Below are positions 1 to 10,112 of a stretch of 64,000 nt of DNA, one piece after another. The stretch lies in NCBI GenBank assembly GCA_002335605.1, contig BEDY01000003.1, positions 1,302,001-1,366,000 of the forward strand, given 5' to 3'. The position numbers were made by a program, and so were the translations under genes. The notes below the pieces were generated by a model. The model was not told the origin of the DNA, made no database searches, and worked only from the letters and a program-made list of their open reading frames with translations. The stretch comes from Prillingera fragicola (lineage: Eukaryota > Basidiomycota > Tremellomycetes > Trichosporonales > Trichosporonaceae). How positions within the stretch are numbered: position 1 is the stretch's first letter; each line of letters opens with the position of its first letter.

Positions 1-2323
1 GCTCTTGCCGGCCATGGTCTTGACAGTCTTGGTGAGACCGCCGTCCTTGCGGAGGCGGTCGCCGTAAAGGCGCTCCATGTGGGGTTGCTCGACAAACGAG
101 AGGAACCACCAGTGACTGAGGTGCGAGAACACGGCGAGGGCAGTGACAAGAACCGAGTTGGACATGAGGGCGAGACCCAGGAACGCGGCGCCGCCCAGAG
201 TACGCTCGGGGTTGTTGAGGAAACGGTAAATGCCGTGATAGGCAAGGCGGGCGGGGACGAGCTCGATGAGGAAAAAGTCCGAGTAAAACCATCCAAAGTC
301 ACCAAGGACCTCGTAAGCCGAAGTGGCCGACCAGACGTGGAGAGCGATCAGCAAGAGACCAAGGACGTGGCGCAGAATGGTGCCGCTGACGGTCCAATCC
401 GAGGGCAGGTGGTAAGTCTTCCAGGCCAGGCCGGCAAACGAGACATAGGTCATGACGAGCGAAATGTTGTAAACCGTTTGCCAGTTGGAAAAGGCTTCCT
501 CGGTTGCACGGCGCACCACACTCTTGTCCGCGCTCGTCTCCTCGTCCTCTGCAATGACATCCTCGCCAGGGTAAGGGTAGTTGTTGAGGTAGTGACGCAC
601 GAGCCACTTGGTCTTGGACTGCGCGCGGAGGAGGAGACCGATACCGTACGAGTGGAACAGACGCCAAGAGAGCGCGTGCAAAAAGTGTGCACAGAGGCCA
701 ACGTTCAAGGGGAGGGCAGGCACAAGTGAGAAGACGGCGTAGGCGGTGAGAAGAACGAGGGAAAAGTCGGTCGCACTGGGTTGTCAGTTTGCATCACGCA
801 TAAGCGAGCTTACCGGAAGGGGTCGATGCGGGAGAAAACCACCGCTGGCTTGCGGAAGAAGCGGTGGGTGAGGTCGTGCATCGTCGTGCTCATGGCGCGC
901 GAGCGGCGACGCGAGTGGAACGCAGGGATGCCAGTCGAGTACGAGCTGTCGGAGCGAATACGCACGGCAGGTTCGTGCTGCTTGGGGAGCTCGGGAACCT
1001 CAGGCTCGGTCTCAGTCTCGCCCTCGGTGGCCGCGGGCGTGTAGATCTCGGGGTGGAGGCCAAAGTTGGGCTCGACGGTGGTAACCGACACAGCGTGCTC
1101 ATCGATATCGTTCGATGCGGTAGACGTTGGAGCAGCGAGGTCGAGAGGGATGCGCGCGGCGATCGGCTTCTTGGCTCCACCGTAGGTTCGATCGATGTGG
1201 GGGTTCTCAAACCACAGAAGGAAGGCAAACTGGGCGGCGTGGGCGGCGAGGGAAACAAAGAGGACGGCGTACGATCCAACGACTGACGTTAGCAATGTCC
1301 TGTCACAGTTGTCTCACCAATGGAGAGGCCATAGTATCCCGCATAGCCGACAGAGTACATCGGATGAGGGGCAATCTCGTAGACGCCGTCAAAGACGAGG
1401 TCGTGCTTCATGACCATGAGCCAGAAGGCGTCTCCCCAGTACCAGGCATAGTCCTTGACGACACGGTGCGCGTCAATCTTGACCCAGAGGTTGAAGACGA
1501 TCAGCGACCATCCGAGGATCCAGCGGAGCGTGTGGCCGACCACGCCCTGGCTGGCAGGCCAGTTGAGGTTGGCCCAAGCGAAGAGCGAGTATGAAACAAA
1601 GTCGCTAGAGGTCAGCGCAGCTCGCAAGTGGGAGCCTACTTGAGGAGAACAATGTCGACGAGCTGACGGAAGATGAGCCACGAGTTGTACTCCTGGGGAA
1701 CAGACTCCCATGTGTATCCGGCGCCCATCTTCATCTCGAGCTCGCGCTTCCACCAGCGAGCCCAGGCGCGACCCTCGTCACCGCCAGACTCCGAGTTGAC
1801 GTCGAGCCAGCCCATACGGCGAAGTTCACGAACGACCCATTTGGTCTCACTCTGCCGACGGAGGATCCACGCAAAGCCAAAGTCATAGGCGCCGCGCCAA
1901 AAGGCAAAGTAGATGAGGAAAAAGGCCGAACGGAGCGTCGGGTAGCCGGCGAGCAGGAAAAAGAGGACTGGCTGAGCGACAAGCGAAAAGGTGGTCCAGC
2001 GAGTAAGCGAGGAGCGAGTAAACGTATGCGTGAGAGTGTGAACAAACGAGTGCGTCTCGGGTACGCGGAACACTGTAGAACGATAAGCCCAATGCGATGA
2101 GACGTGACGTACCTTCGCCAGACGGCGTCTTGCCCCAGGTCACCTCGTCGCCCTTGTCCTTGTCCTTGTCGTCTTCGCCCGACTCGTCGTCTGCGCGATA
2201 CTCGTCGCTTTCAGCTGTGGGAGGCTTGCGCTGCCGGAGGACGGAGGCGGGCTCTGCAGCGGTGGTGGCCATGCCACTGCTGAGCTTGTCCCCCGTTGGT
2301 ATCGGTGTGGAGACAGAAGCCAT
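1..2323 (-). CDS. CHO2: Phosphatidylethanolamine N-methyltransferase (CHO2-like), 3' end off window
   Basis: Integral ER membrane enzyme that makes the first methylation of phosphatidylethanolamine on the way to phosphatidylcholine. Exons read on the minus strand: 2113-2323, 1640-2072, 1318-1604, 814-1282, 1-775; introns are only 35-40 nt and each join keeps frame, giving 725 codons with no stop before the window edge. Hallmarks seen: an N-terminal acidic Ser/Asp/Lys segment, a hydrophobic body with R-Q-S-E-T-K-W type loops, the motif [18 protein letters not shown] (methyltransferase region) and a second copy of the family pattern, [17 protein letters not shown], followed by [21 protein letters not shown]. 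The start at 2323 is the first ATG and opens the conserved frame. It is divergent from the TFIIIA-like gene, about 0.5 kb away. The C-terminal part is missing only because of the window edge. Confidence 0.93.
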
Positions 2324-2827
2324 GTATCCAAGTGATCGGTCACTAGCTGGTTGGGCTGTATGACTGATGAATTGAAAGAAGGTGGCAAGTGTAATGAGTA
2401 AAAGTAAAAGTCAAAGCAATACAGCGTGGTCGTGTGCACCATCCACCACTGCAGTCGTGGCCGCCGCCGCCGCTCGCTCGCGCCTTCCCTCCTCGTCAGC
2501 CAATGCGCCCCCTGCATGCCCCGCCCCGGTCCCACGCGACGGAGAATGCGGGGTCCCCACATCTGCACTAATCTAGTCTGATAGGCTAAACTCCGTGATG
2601 GTTCATGCGTGATTTGTATAATGATAGTGACGTGTCATTTTACACGTGAGTGCCACGTGGCAACCACGGACTGACAATTTCAGGGACACTGACAGGAAAT
2701 GTTGAGCCCCTTGGTCATTCTTTCTGCAGTTGCCACTCGACACTCTCTCTCAAGAGCATCATCCACCCTCTTTTACTGTCTCGACAGCTCTACAAGGCCG
2801 CCCAGCGGCGGCCAGTAACAACAAAAA
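2324..2827. other. Shared promoter region of CHO2 and TFIIIA-like gene
   Basis: About 500 nt between two divergent starts. It is more AT-rich than the flanking genes around 2580-2660 and CT-rich just before 2828, as expected for a fungal bidirectional promoter. No ORF here looks real. Confidence 0.5.
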
Positions 2828-4462
2828 ATGGCAATCGTAGCTCCAAGGCCAATACCGGCCAACCAGCTGCCTTCCCTCCTCGACACTCGTTCAGCAGCGA
2901 CAGATGCTCACGCGACGCTCCAGACATCCACCTCGGCAGCCAGTTCACCTAATCGTACTTTAGACAACTCTCAGCAACCACAAATCACATCTCCAAAAGC
3001 TGCAAAAGCCTCCACTCCAGCCAAGTCACGCGCAACCTCCCGCCCAGCGTCTACCTCACGCCCATCCTCGCAGCCCATCTCTCGCCCGCCCTCCCGCAGC
3101 ATCCGCAAGTTTACCTGCACACACCCAGGATGCACCAAGGCCTATTTTAAACCTTCGCGTCTGCAAGAGCACGAGCTCACGCACACCGGCGACCGCCCCC
3201 ACATCTGCACAGAGTGCGGCCAGTCGTACCTGCGCGCGACCCACCTGGCCGCCCACGCACGCACTCACAAGTCTGAAGACGACAAGCCCTTTGGCTGCCC
3301 CCGCGATGGCTGCGACAAGCGCTTTTGGACTGCAACCCATATGCAGCGCCACGAGCGCACGCACGACTCGGCAGAGATCCACGCCTGTACCGAGTGCTCA
3401 GACACCTTTCCCAAGACCCACCTCCTGCGTGAGCACTTTGCCGCCACTCACATGCCGGCCGGCAGCAAGCCATGGGCATGCACGCACGACGGATGCGGCA
3501 AGACGTTTGCAATGAAGCAGCATCTCCGGACGCACGAAAAGACGCACGACCCGACGCGCTACACCTGCTCCCACCCGGATCACGGGCTCGACATGCCGAC
3601 GTTTCCTGTCTGGTCGGCTCTGCAGGCGCACATGAAGGCTGATCACCAGCCAACGTGCCCGCACCCAGACTGCGGTGGACGCAAGTTTAAAAATGCCCAG
3701 CGGCTCAAGGATCACCTCCGCGTGCACGCTGAGCGCGACGAGGACTTGGCTGCCAAAGAGGCCGCGGACGATGTGGAAGAAGACCTCCCGCCCGTGCTCT
3801 CCGAGGCGTTCAAGCCCCGGCGGAAACGCACTCGCGTCTCGTTTGTAGAGCACGACCTGTCTCCCGAGACCAAGACTGCCAGACTCTGCCTCGGCTCTGG
3901 CGTCTCGGACGACGACTACACTCCCACGACCGCCGGCGCCTCTGCAGCCAGCAGCCCGCGCAAGCTCCCCCGTATCTCAGGCGGTGAAGCCGGGAAAGAA
4001 TGGGCCTGCGGCGCTCCAGGCTGTGGTAAGCGGTTCAAGACGCGCTTTGCCCGTGATGAGCATGCTCAGGCCACGCACGCCGTCGCCGGCAAGCACAAGT
4101 GCGACGCGTGTGGCCGCACCTATCGTCGTCCTGCCAGTCTACGCCGGCACCAGGAGAGCGGATACTGCGGTGTGGATGGGGAAGAGGCTGAGCGGAATGA
4201 AGAAGAGGCTGAGCGGAATGAAGAAGAGGATACGGAGGATGCCGGCGGGTTGTTGACGGGCATGGCGACGTTGCCTGGTGGCAGCCGATATCGCCGCTGG
4301 GCATGCCCGTTTGACGCGGAGGAGGACGGGTGTGAGGAGCGGTTCCACCGTGTGTACGATGTGCGCCGACACTTGGCTGCTAGCCATGCGCTGGCGGTTG
4401 GGGAGCTCGCTGTGCGTGAGATGCTCCTTGCCAGTGGGCAGACGGGCGCGGACGACGAGTAG
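2828..4462 (+). CDS. C2H2 zinc-finger protein, probable transcription factor IIIA
   Basis: Intronless, 544 aa. A Ser/Thr/Pro-rich N-terminus (residues 1-93) is followed by seven close-packed C2H2 fingers (about 95-300), a 90-residue linker, two more fingers (about 392-445), an acidic insert and a last finger (about 491-520, with a long C-x7-C loop). This layout, many fingers in a tight block plus spaced C-terminal fingers, is that of fungal TFIIIA, which binds the 5S rRNA gene and 5S RNA to start RNA polymerase III transcription. Finger sequences such as CTHPGCTKAYFKPSRLQEH and CGQSYLRATHLAAHARTH agree with the family. Finger 6 reads CSHPDH where a second Cys is expected, so its zinc site may be altered. 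A perfect 21-bp tandem duplication adds EEAERNE twice. The start has an A-rich context (acaaaaaATG). Another multi-finger DNA-binding protein remains possible. Confidence 0.75.
   Translation: MAIVAPRPIPANQLPSLLDTRSAATDAHATLQTSTSAASSPNRTLDNSQQPQITSPKAAKASTPAKSRATSRPASTSRPSSQPISRPPSRSIRKFTCTHPGCTKAYFKPSRLQEHELTHTGDRPHICTECGQSYLRATHLAAHARTHKSEDDKPFGCPRDGCDKRFWTATHMQRHERTHDSAEIHACTECSDTFPKTHLLREHFAATHMPAGSKPWACTHDGCGKTFAMKQHLRTHEKTHDPTRYTCSHPDHGLDMPTFPVWSALQAHMKADHQPTCPHPDCGGRKFKNAQRLKDHLRVHAERDEDLAAKEAADDVEEDLPPVLSEAFKPRRKRTRVSFVEHDLSPETKTARLCLGSGVSDDDYTPTTAGASAASSPRKLPRISGGEAGKEWACGAPGCGKRFKTRFARDEHAQATHAVAGKHKCDACGRTYRRPASLRRHQESGYCGVDGEEAERNEEEAERNEEEDTEDAGGLLTGMATLPGGSRYRRWACPFDAEEDGCEERFHRVYDVRRHLAASHALAVGELAVREMLLASGQTGADDE
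4181..4222 (+). repeat. 21-bp perfect tandem duplication inside TFIIIA-like gene
   Basis: Two identical 21-bp units (4181-4201 and 4202-4222, gaagaggctgagcggaatga plus a) sit in frame in the acidic linker between fingers 9 and 10 and double the EEAERNE segment. Perfect identity points to a recent duplication. Confidence 0.9.
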
Positions 4463-4961
4463 ATTGTACGGCTAGCACGTGCAAGGTAGCTGTTGTGATT
4501 TTCGGGGTTGTACCTAGGATTAGACATATGCAGGACAAGCAGTCATGTACGTATCTTGCGCGTCTGCACATGTCCAGCAATGGTTGGCAGCATCCAAGAG
4601 CACACAGACTCGAGAACAAGCAGCAGCAGCAGTCACCTCGCGCGTCATGGAGACTGCGCCCCCGTGCGTCATGAACTGTGTGCACAGGTCCAGACCCCAG
4701 CCGTGCCTGAATATAGTGCCCTGGATCGTCGTCCCGCCCGTGGCTGACAAGAGAAAACGACGTCATGAATGGCACGTCGTACTGACCTCCTTTTTCTCTT
4801 GCCGCCTGCCGCGTTGCCGTTGCCGCGGCAGGCTCGTCGCGCTGGCAGCTGTCCAAGGCATGTAAATAAGAAACACGTTCCAACTTTTTCTCTCCTTTTT
4901 CAACCTCTCCCCCTCCCTTTATTTCTCTGCTTGTGCTTCTCAATAGACACTAGACTACAAG
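4463..4961. other. Intergenic, 3' of TFIIIA-like gene and promoter of amylase
   Basis: No credible coding frame. A CT-rich tract at about 4883-4945 precedes the amylase start and probably marks its transcription start and 5' leader. Confidence 0.5.
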
Positions 4962-6762
4962 ATGGCCTCGGACGCGAACAGGTCCCACTTTGGCGATGAC
5001 CGCAAAGGTGCGTCCCCCTCGTTCCTACAGCACACTGACGGCCAGACAACTTTACCATGATGCAGTTCTTCGAGTAAGCCCCGCGCCTAGCCACCAAGGC
5101 AACACACTGACGAGGCAGGTGGTACGCCCCCGGCGGCGGCAAGCACTGGAACCACTATGCCGAGCAGGTGCCGCGTCTCTCGGACATTGGCATTACTGCC
5201 TGCTGGGTTCCTCGTGAGTTGAGCGGGGCGCGAGGTAGAGTGGTGCTGACGGACAGCTCCTACCAAGGGCTCGAGCCCCGAGGGTACCGGTTACGACATG
5301 TGAGTGGTTGCTTATCGCGCTTCCCACGGCGGCAGACTCGCCCTGGGGTGGCGCACGTTTGCGGGTAGAGCCAGGGCTGACTCTGCAGCTACGACCTGTG
5401 GGACCTTGGAGAGTACGAGCAAAAGGGCGGCAAGGGTACCCACTGGGGTACCAAGGAGGAGCTGATTGCTGCTATCAAAACGGCTGCGGATGCCGGTATT
5501 GTGACGTACCTGGACGCTGTGCTCAACCACAAGGCTGGCGCGGACGAGACTGAAGAGTTTATGGCGACGATGGTGGACCGCAACAACCGCACCAAGACTG
5601 TTGGCGACATGCACAACATCAAGGGCTGGACCAAGTTTACGTTCCCCGGGCGCGGCGACGAGCGTTCCAAGATGAAGTGGAACTTTAACCACTTTACCGG
5701 CATCGACTATGACGCTGCTTCCGAGACCAAGGCGATTTTCAAGATCCAAGGCGACGGCAAGGGGTGGGCCGACGACGTTGACGGGGAAAACTCCAACTAT
5801 GACTACCTCATGTTCTCGGACATTGACCACGACCACCCCGAGGTCATTGAAGACATGCAAAAGTGGGGCGAGTGGGTGCTCAAGGAGACTGGCGCGTACG
5901 GTCTCCGCTTTGACGCCGTCAAGCACATTTCGCGCGACTTTATCGGCAACTTTGTCAAGCACATTCGCTCCGTCGGCGCCGTCAAGGACAATGCGTTCTG
6001 TGTCGGCGAGTTCTGGAAGGACTCTGTCGACTCGCTTGAAGAGTACCTGAACGGCCTCGGCACGCAGTTTTCAGTCTTTGACACCCCGCTCCAGGGCAAC
6101 TTTAAAGAGGCCGGCGACGCTGGCGAAAACTACGACCTGCGCAAGATCTTTGACGGCTCCCTCGTCCAGCGCCGCCCCATTGACGCCGTCACCCTCGTCG
6201 ACAACCACGACACCCAGGTCGGCCAGTCGCTCCAGAACTGGGTCCCGGCCTGGTTCAAGCCCCTCGCCTACGCCCTCATCCTCCTCCGTCCCGACGGCTA
6301 CCCGTGTGTGTTCTACGGCGACCTCTACGGCTGCGGCGGCGAGAACCCCCAGGCGCCCGTCGGGCAGCTCGACGACATGGTCCGCGCCCGCAAGCTCTTT
6401 GCGTGAGTCCCCTCCCCGAGCTGCAACGCAGCGGTGCCCTCCCGAACACAATCTGACACCGCAGCTACGGCGACATTATCAACTACTGGGACCACGCCAA
6501 CTGCGTCGCCTGGGTGCGCAAGGGCGACGAGCACCACGACGGCTGCGTCACGGTCCTCTGCAACGGCACGGGCGAGGGCAGCAAGCGCTGCGAGGTCGGC
6601 AAGGAGCATGCCGGCGAGACCTGGTCCGACCTCCTCGGCTGGACCCAGGGCGAGGTCACGATCGGCGACGACGGGTGGGCAGAGTTCAAGTCGCCCCCGA
6701 AGTCGATTGCGATCTGGACCAAGACGGACGCGAGGGGTCGCGACCAGTTTAAGAAGGACTAG
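4962..6762 (+). CDS. Alpha-amylase, GH13 (GH13_5-like), intracellular
   Basis: Hydrolyses alpha-1,4-glucan links in glycogen or starch. Exons: 4962-5007, 5046-5073, 5119-5213, 5257-5299, 5389-6402, 6465-6762, giving 507 aa. All four GH13 signature regions are present: DAVLNH (region I, residues 113-118), GLRFDAVKH with the nucleophile Asp246, VGEFW with the acid/base Glu278, and VDNHDT with Asp345. The N-terminus opens directly into the catalytic barrel (MQFFEWYAPGGG) after about 17 residues and has no signal peptide or membrane segment, so the enzyme should be cytosolic. That fits the GH13_5 fungal intracellular group, linked in other fungi to glycogen or alpha-glucan primer metabolism. The first four introns crowd the first 430 nt. 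It converges on the receptor gene to its right. Confidence 0.92.
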
Positions 6763-7117
6763 GCCGCGTCCAGTGTGGTGGAAAAAGGATCAGTAAATAC
6801 ATTATTTTAATTGGCGCGGCGGGCTTAGATGGCGACTATACACTAGATCGTAGAGTTCATGCAGTGGCCGTTGATGACGAGTAGAGCTGCTGCATGTTGA
6901 GGTGGTTTTGGCGTGCAGACAATCCAGATTGTTGTGGCAATCTCAGTTAATAAAGAGACTGTTCAGCACAACACTTACTCCCAACGGTTCACTGCCACGC
7001 ATGACCAGCACAGCGCCGTGCAACCCCACAGCCCACGGCCTCGTCCGTCCATCAGTACAAGACCGAGTCATTATTAAACCCAGATCCATAATCTACAACA
7101 GAACAAACCACCCACTA
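6763..7117. other. Convergent 3' intergenic region
   Basis: About 350 nt between the amylase stop and the receptor stop on the other strand. It is AT-richer (for example aaatacattattttaatt near 6795) and probably holds both polyadenylation sites. No coding frame is supported. Confidence 0.5.
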
Positions 7118-10112
7118 CTAAAGCTGCGCCTCCATCTCCTCATACAGCCGCTCAGCAATCTCCATGGCGACCTTGCGCCGCGTCCTCCGCTCCTCGGCAA
7201 GCTGCACCGCAAGCGGGCTGCGGGGACTCCGCGCGCCCGAGCCGGACGCAAAGCTGCCCCCCCCGCGCCGCAGGCCGGCGACACCCGCTGCGCGCGCGGG
7301 GGAGACAATGTTGGCCACGCCCGCGTGCGCGCCGTAGCTCCCGTACGGGCCGTAGCCGGTGCCGCTGCCGTAGCTTGCGCGGCTCGAGCAGACCGGGGGT
7401 AGGGGTTTGCCGCTCCGGCCGTAGCTTGGTGCCGGGGACGCGGCCGGGGTCGCGGGGCGGGACCGGCCAGAGTTGGCCGACATTGCCATGCTCGGGCGGC
7501 GGACGGCGAACGCTGCTTGTGCTGCGGCGGCGGCCGAGGCAGCGGCTGCTGCGTTGTAGTCGTCGTCGTTTGCGTTGGACGAGATGGAGCGGCGCGAAGA
7601 GATGAAGCGGAAGGAGGGGCGGCGTTGCCGTCCTGCTCCTGCGGTGCTGGCGTCTGTCGCGCGGGAGATGGCGGGGGAAAGCGGGACACCGATTGGGGGG
7701 ATTGGTGCGCCGGGGGAGATTGGTCCGCCGATAGGGGAGACTGGCCCCCCAAGGGGACTGACAGGCGTGCCCACTGGCGATACCGGAGTCAACGGCGTGC
7801 GACCAGGCGTACGCGACACGGAACCGCGCGAGGCAAGGCTGCCCTGCGCAATGTTTGCCTGCCGCCTCTCGTGCTCTTGCAGCTCGGCTACAGCGTCCAG
7901 AACGTCTGGGTGGACGACATCATCGGCACCGTCCTCCATGCCCGCTGGCAGGCCACCCATGTGCACACCAGCAAACGCCTCGGTGAACTCGGAGCTGGAC
8001 GGACGTCCGCCAAAGGTCTCAGTCTCCTTTATATCCGCGAGACCGTGCAGGTCCAGACCCATGTCCATTCCCATTCCCATCTCGGGGTCCTCGCCCGTGG
8101 CCGCCGCCTGCTCGGCAGCCTTGCGGTGCGCGTGGCGGCGGAGGAAGCGCGGAAGATGCGGGATGTGGTGGTGGATATGCGGCGCCGAGTGGGCGCGGCG
8201 GAAGAGTCGGCGGTCGCGCGCAGTCTCCACACCGCCGAGCTCGCCGTGGGCGCCAGAGTGCCACTCCCAGTGCGATCCATGATGGGCGTGGTGGTCGGGC
8301 GGTTCAGACGCAAACAGCGCCTGCAACATGTCCATGCTGTTTGCGCTGTTTTGCCTTTCCAGCCCGTTTTCGTCCGCATCTCCCGGCATGGTACCGTTGT
8401 GCGCCATGCTGGTCGTCGGAGCGGGAGGGTACATGGTGCTGTCAATGGGGTCGAGCGGATCCAATGGATCCAGGGGGTTGGCAGCCGATGCGTGCGGGGT
8501 GACACCCACGTATGGCCCAGACGAGCCCCACGGCTCCTTGGGCACGTTTCCATTGCCGTTCCCAGCGTTGCCATTGAGCTGCTTGGCAGCTTCCTTGCGC
8601 GCCTTGCGCTCGGCACGAGCCGGGAACCTGGCGTGCCATGCGACGGCGATACCCTTGCGCAACGCGGGATCGACGAACAGTGCGAGCTGGGGGTCAGAAC
8701 AGTCCACAGAATCAAAGAAGTACGCACAGAGGCAAAGACCATGCCGCGAGCGCCGTAGAAAAAGTAGTAGACACAGTACAGGCCGTACGCAGCGACGCTC
8801 TTGACCCCGCCCGCGTGCGTCACGTACAGGTCACCAACTGCAATGTTAGCAAAGCACCCACAACCGCCCACTCGACTCACTCGCAATGAGGCCATTGACG
8901 ATAATGAGAGCGACAGGGTAGGTAGAAATGCGCAGAGCAATCCTGATAAACCTGTCCTCGAGGTGATGTCCAAACTGGCGTTCCTTCTCGCGGCTCATCC
9001 GCCTCCTCCCCAGCGCACGGCTGATCATGCCGCGGGGACCGTGGCCGTGCGCCTTTTCGTGGTCATGCTCGTCATGCTCGAGCGAGTTGCCGCTCATGTC
9101 GAGGTTCATGCTGTTACCCTCATAGAGGGCCTTGGACGTCGCACGCCCTTGCCGGAAGAGGGTCCATATTGTCTGCCGATCAGCATTGCCTCAGAGCCCA
9201 TGTCTGCACGCAAAGCACTCACTGCAATGACCGCCGTGGACGCAATGAAGCAAGAAAGGAGCTGCCAGAGATACAAGTCCAGCACAAAGTTGCGCAGCCT
9301 GCCACCATCACCGGCTGTGCGGATCCAGCTGCAATTTCGTCAGCCACCACCATCCGAGGCCCGTGCGCCGATCATACTCACCACACCTGCAGGACTGGAT
9401 CCCAGCCAAAGTGACCTAGCGCAGCGGGAACGATGGGCACAAACAAGCCGACAAAGAAAGAGGCGCCAATGTACCAGCGCTCGAGACCTGTATCGTTAGC
9501 ACAAGTTCGGAGGCTACGTGATCCACCCCGGCAGGCAGTTACCGGCGCCGTGGGAGCGGATGGCGGTACGCACGGAGCATGATGGGGTTGAGGCCAAAGA
9601 CGATGGTGATGCAGAGGTTGACGGCGATACACGTGCAGAGGTAGTTTACGCTGCGCGTTGGGTCAGAACTTGGGTTCAGGCGGCACTGAACACATTAGGA
9701 CTCACATGCCGAGGGTCGCAATCATAACGTAGATGCCCAGCGCACATAGTGCGTCCTGCCTGCTGCCCAGAACACTCTGCAGACTGTTAGAAGACGTTCA
9801 CCGGCATCCTCGGTGGGCTGCAACGACAGGATCGAGGAACATACCGCAATGTAGTTGATGTCGTAGATGAGCTCCACAGAGAGTGTCCAGACGAGCAGCC
9901 TAAAGCTGAGGCGGTCGAGGCATGGGCGGGCCGAGCGAACAGAGTACACCCATACTGTGAGGGAGAGGATACTCAGACAGCAAAAGATTGACACGCCCGC
10001 GGCAATAGCCGAAATGTGGACGTTTAACTGGCAGCTGGTTAGTTTGTGAGGCAGGGTTGAGGACCTAGGCTTGTTGACCTACGTCGATTTTCTCCTGCGT
10101 TAACTCGAACAT
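7118..10112 (-). CDS. Seven-transmembrane receptor (Git3/cAMP-receptor-like GPCR) with long C-terminal tail
   Basis: Nine exons on the minus strand: 10083-10112, 9845-10027, 9706-9776, 9574-9650, 9382-9487, 9223-9328, 8881-9172, 8728-8837, 7118-8686; all phases agree and give 847 aa. The first ~330 residues carry seven hydrophobic helices, with a charged loop before helix 2 (YSVRSARPCLDRLSFR) and a large His/Asp/Glu-rich third intracellular loop (NSLEHDEHDHEKAHGHG). The remaining ~520 residues are a hydrophilic tail rich in Ser, Pro, Ala and His, with a run of near-repeats built on GGPVSPIGGPISP. This is the plan of fungal nutrient-sensing receptors (Gpr1/Gpr4/Git3 type) or cAMP-receptor-like GPCRs, which signal through G-alpha to cAMP/PKA. 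I cannot choose the exact subfamily. The start is a 10-codon first exon; an alternative upstream start is possible. Confidence 0.72.
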
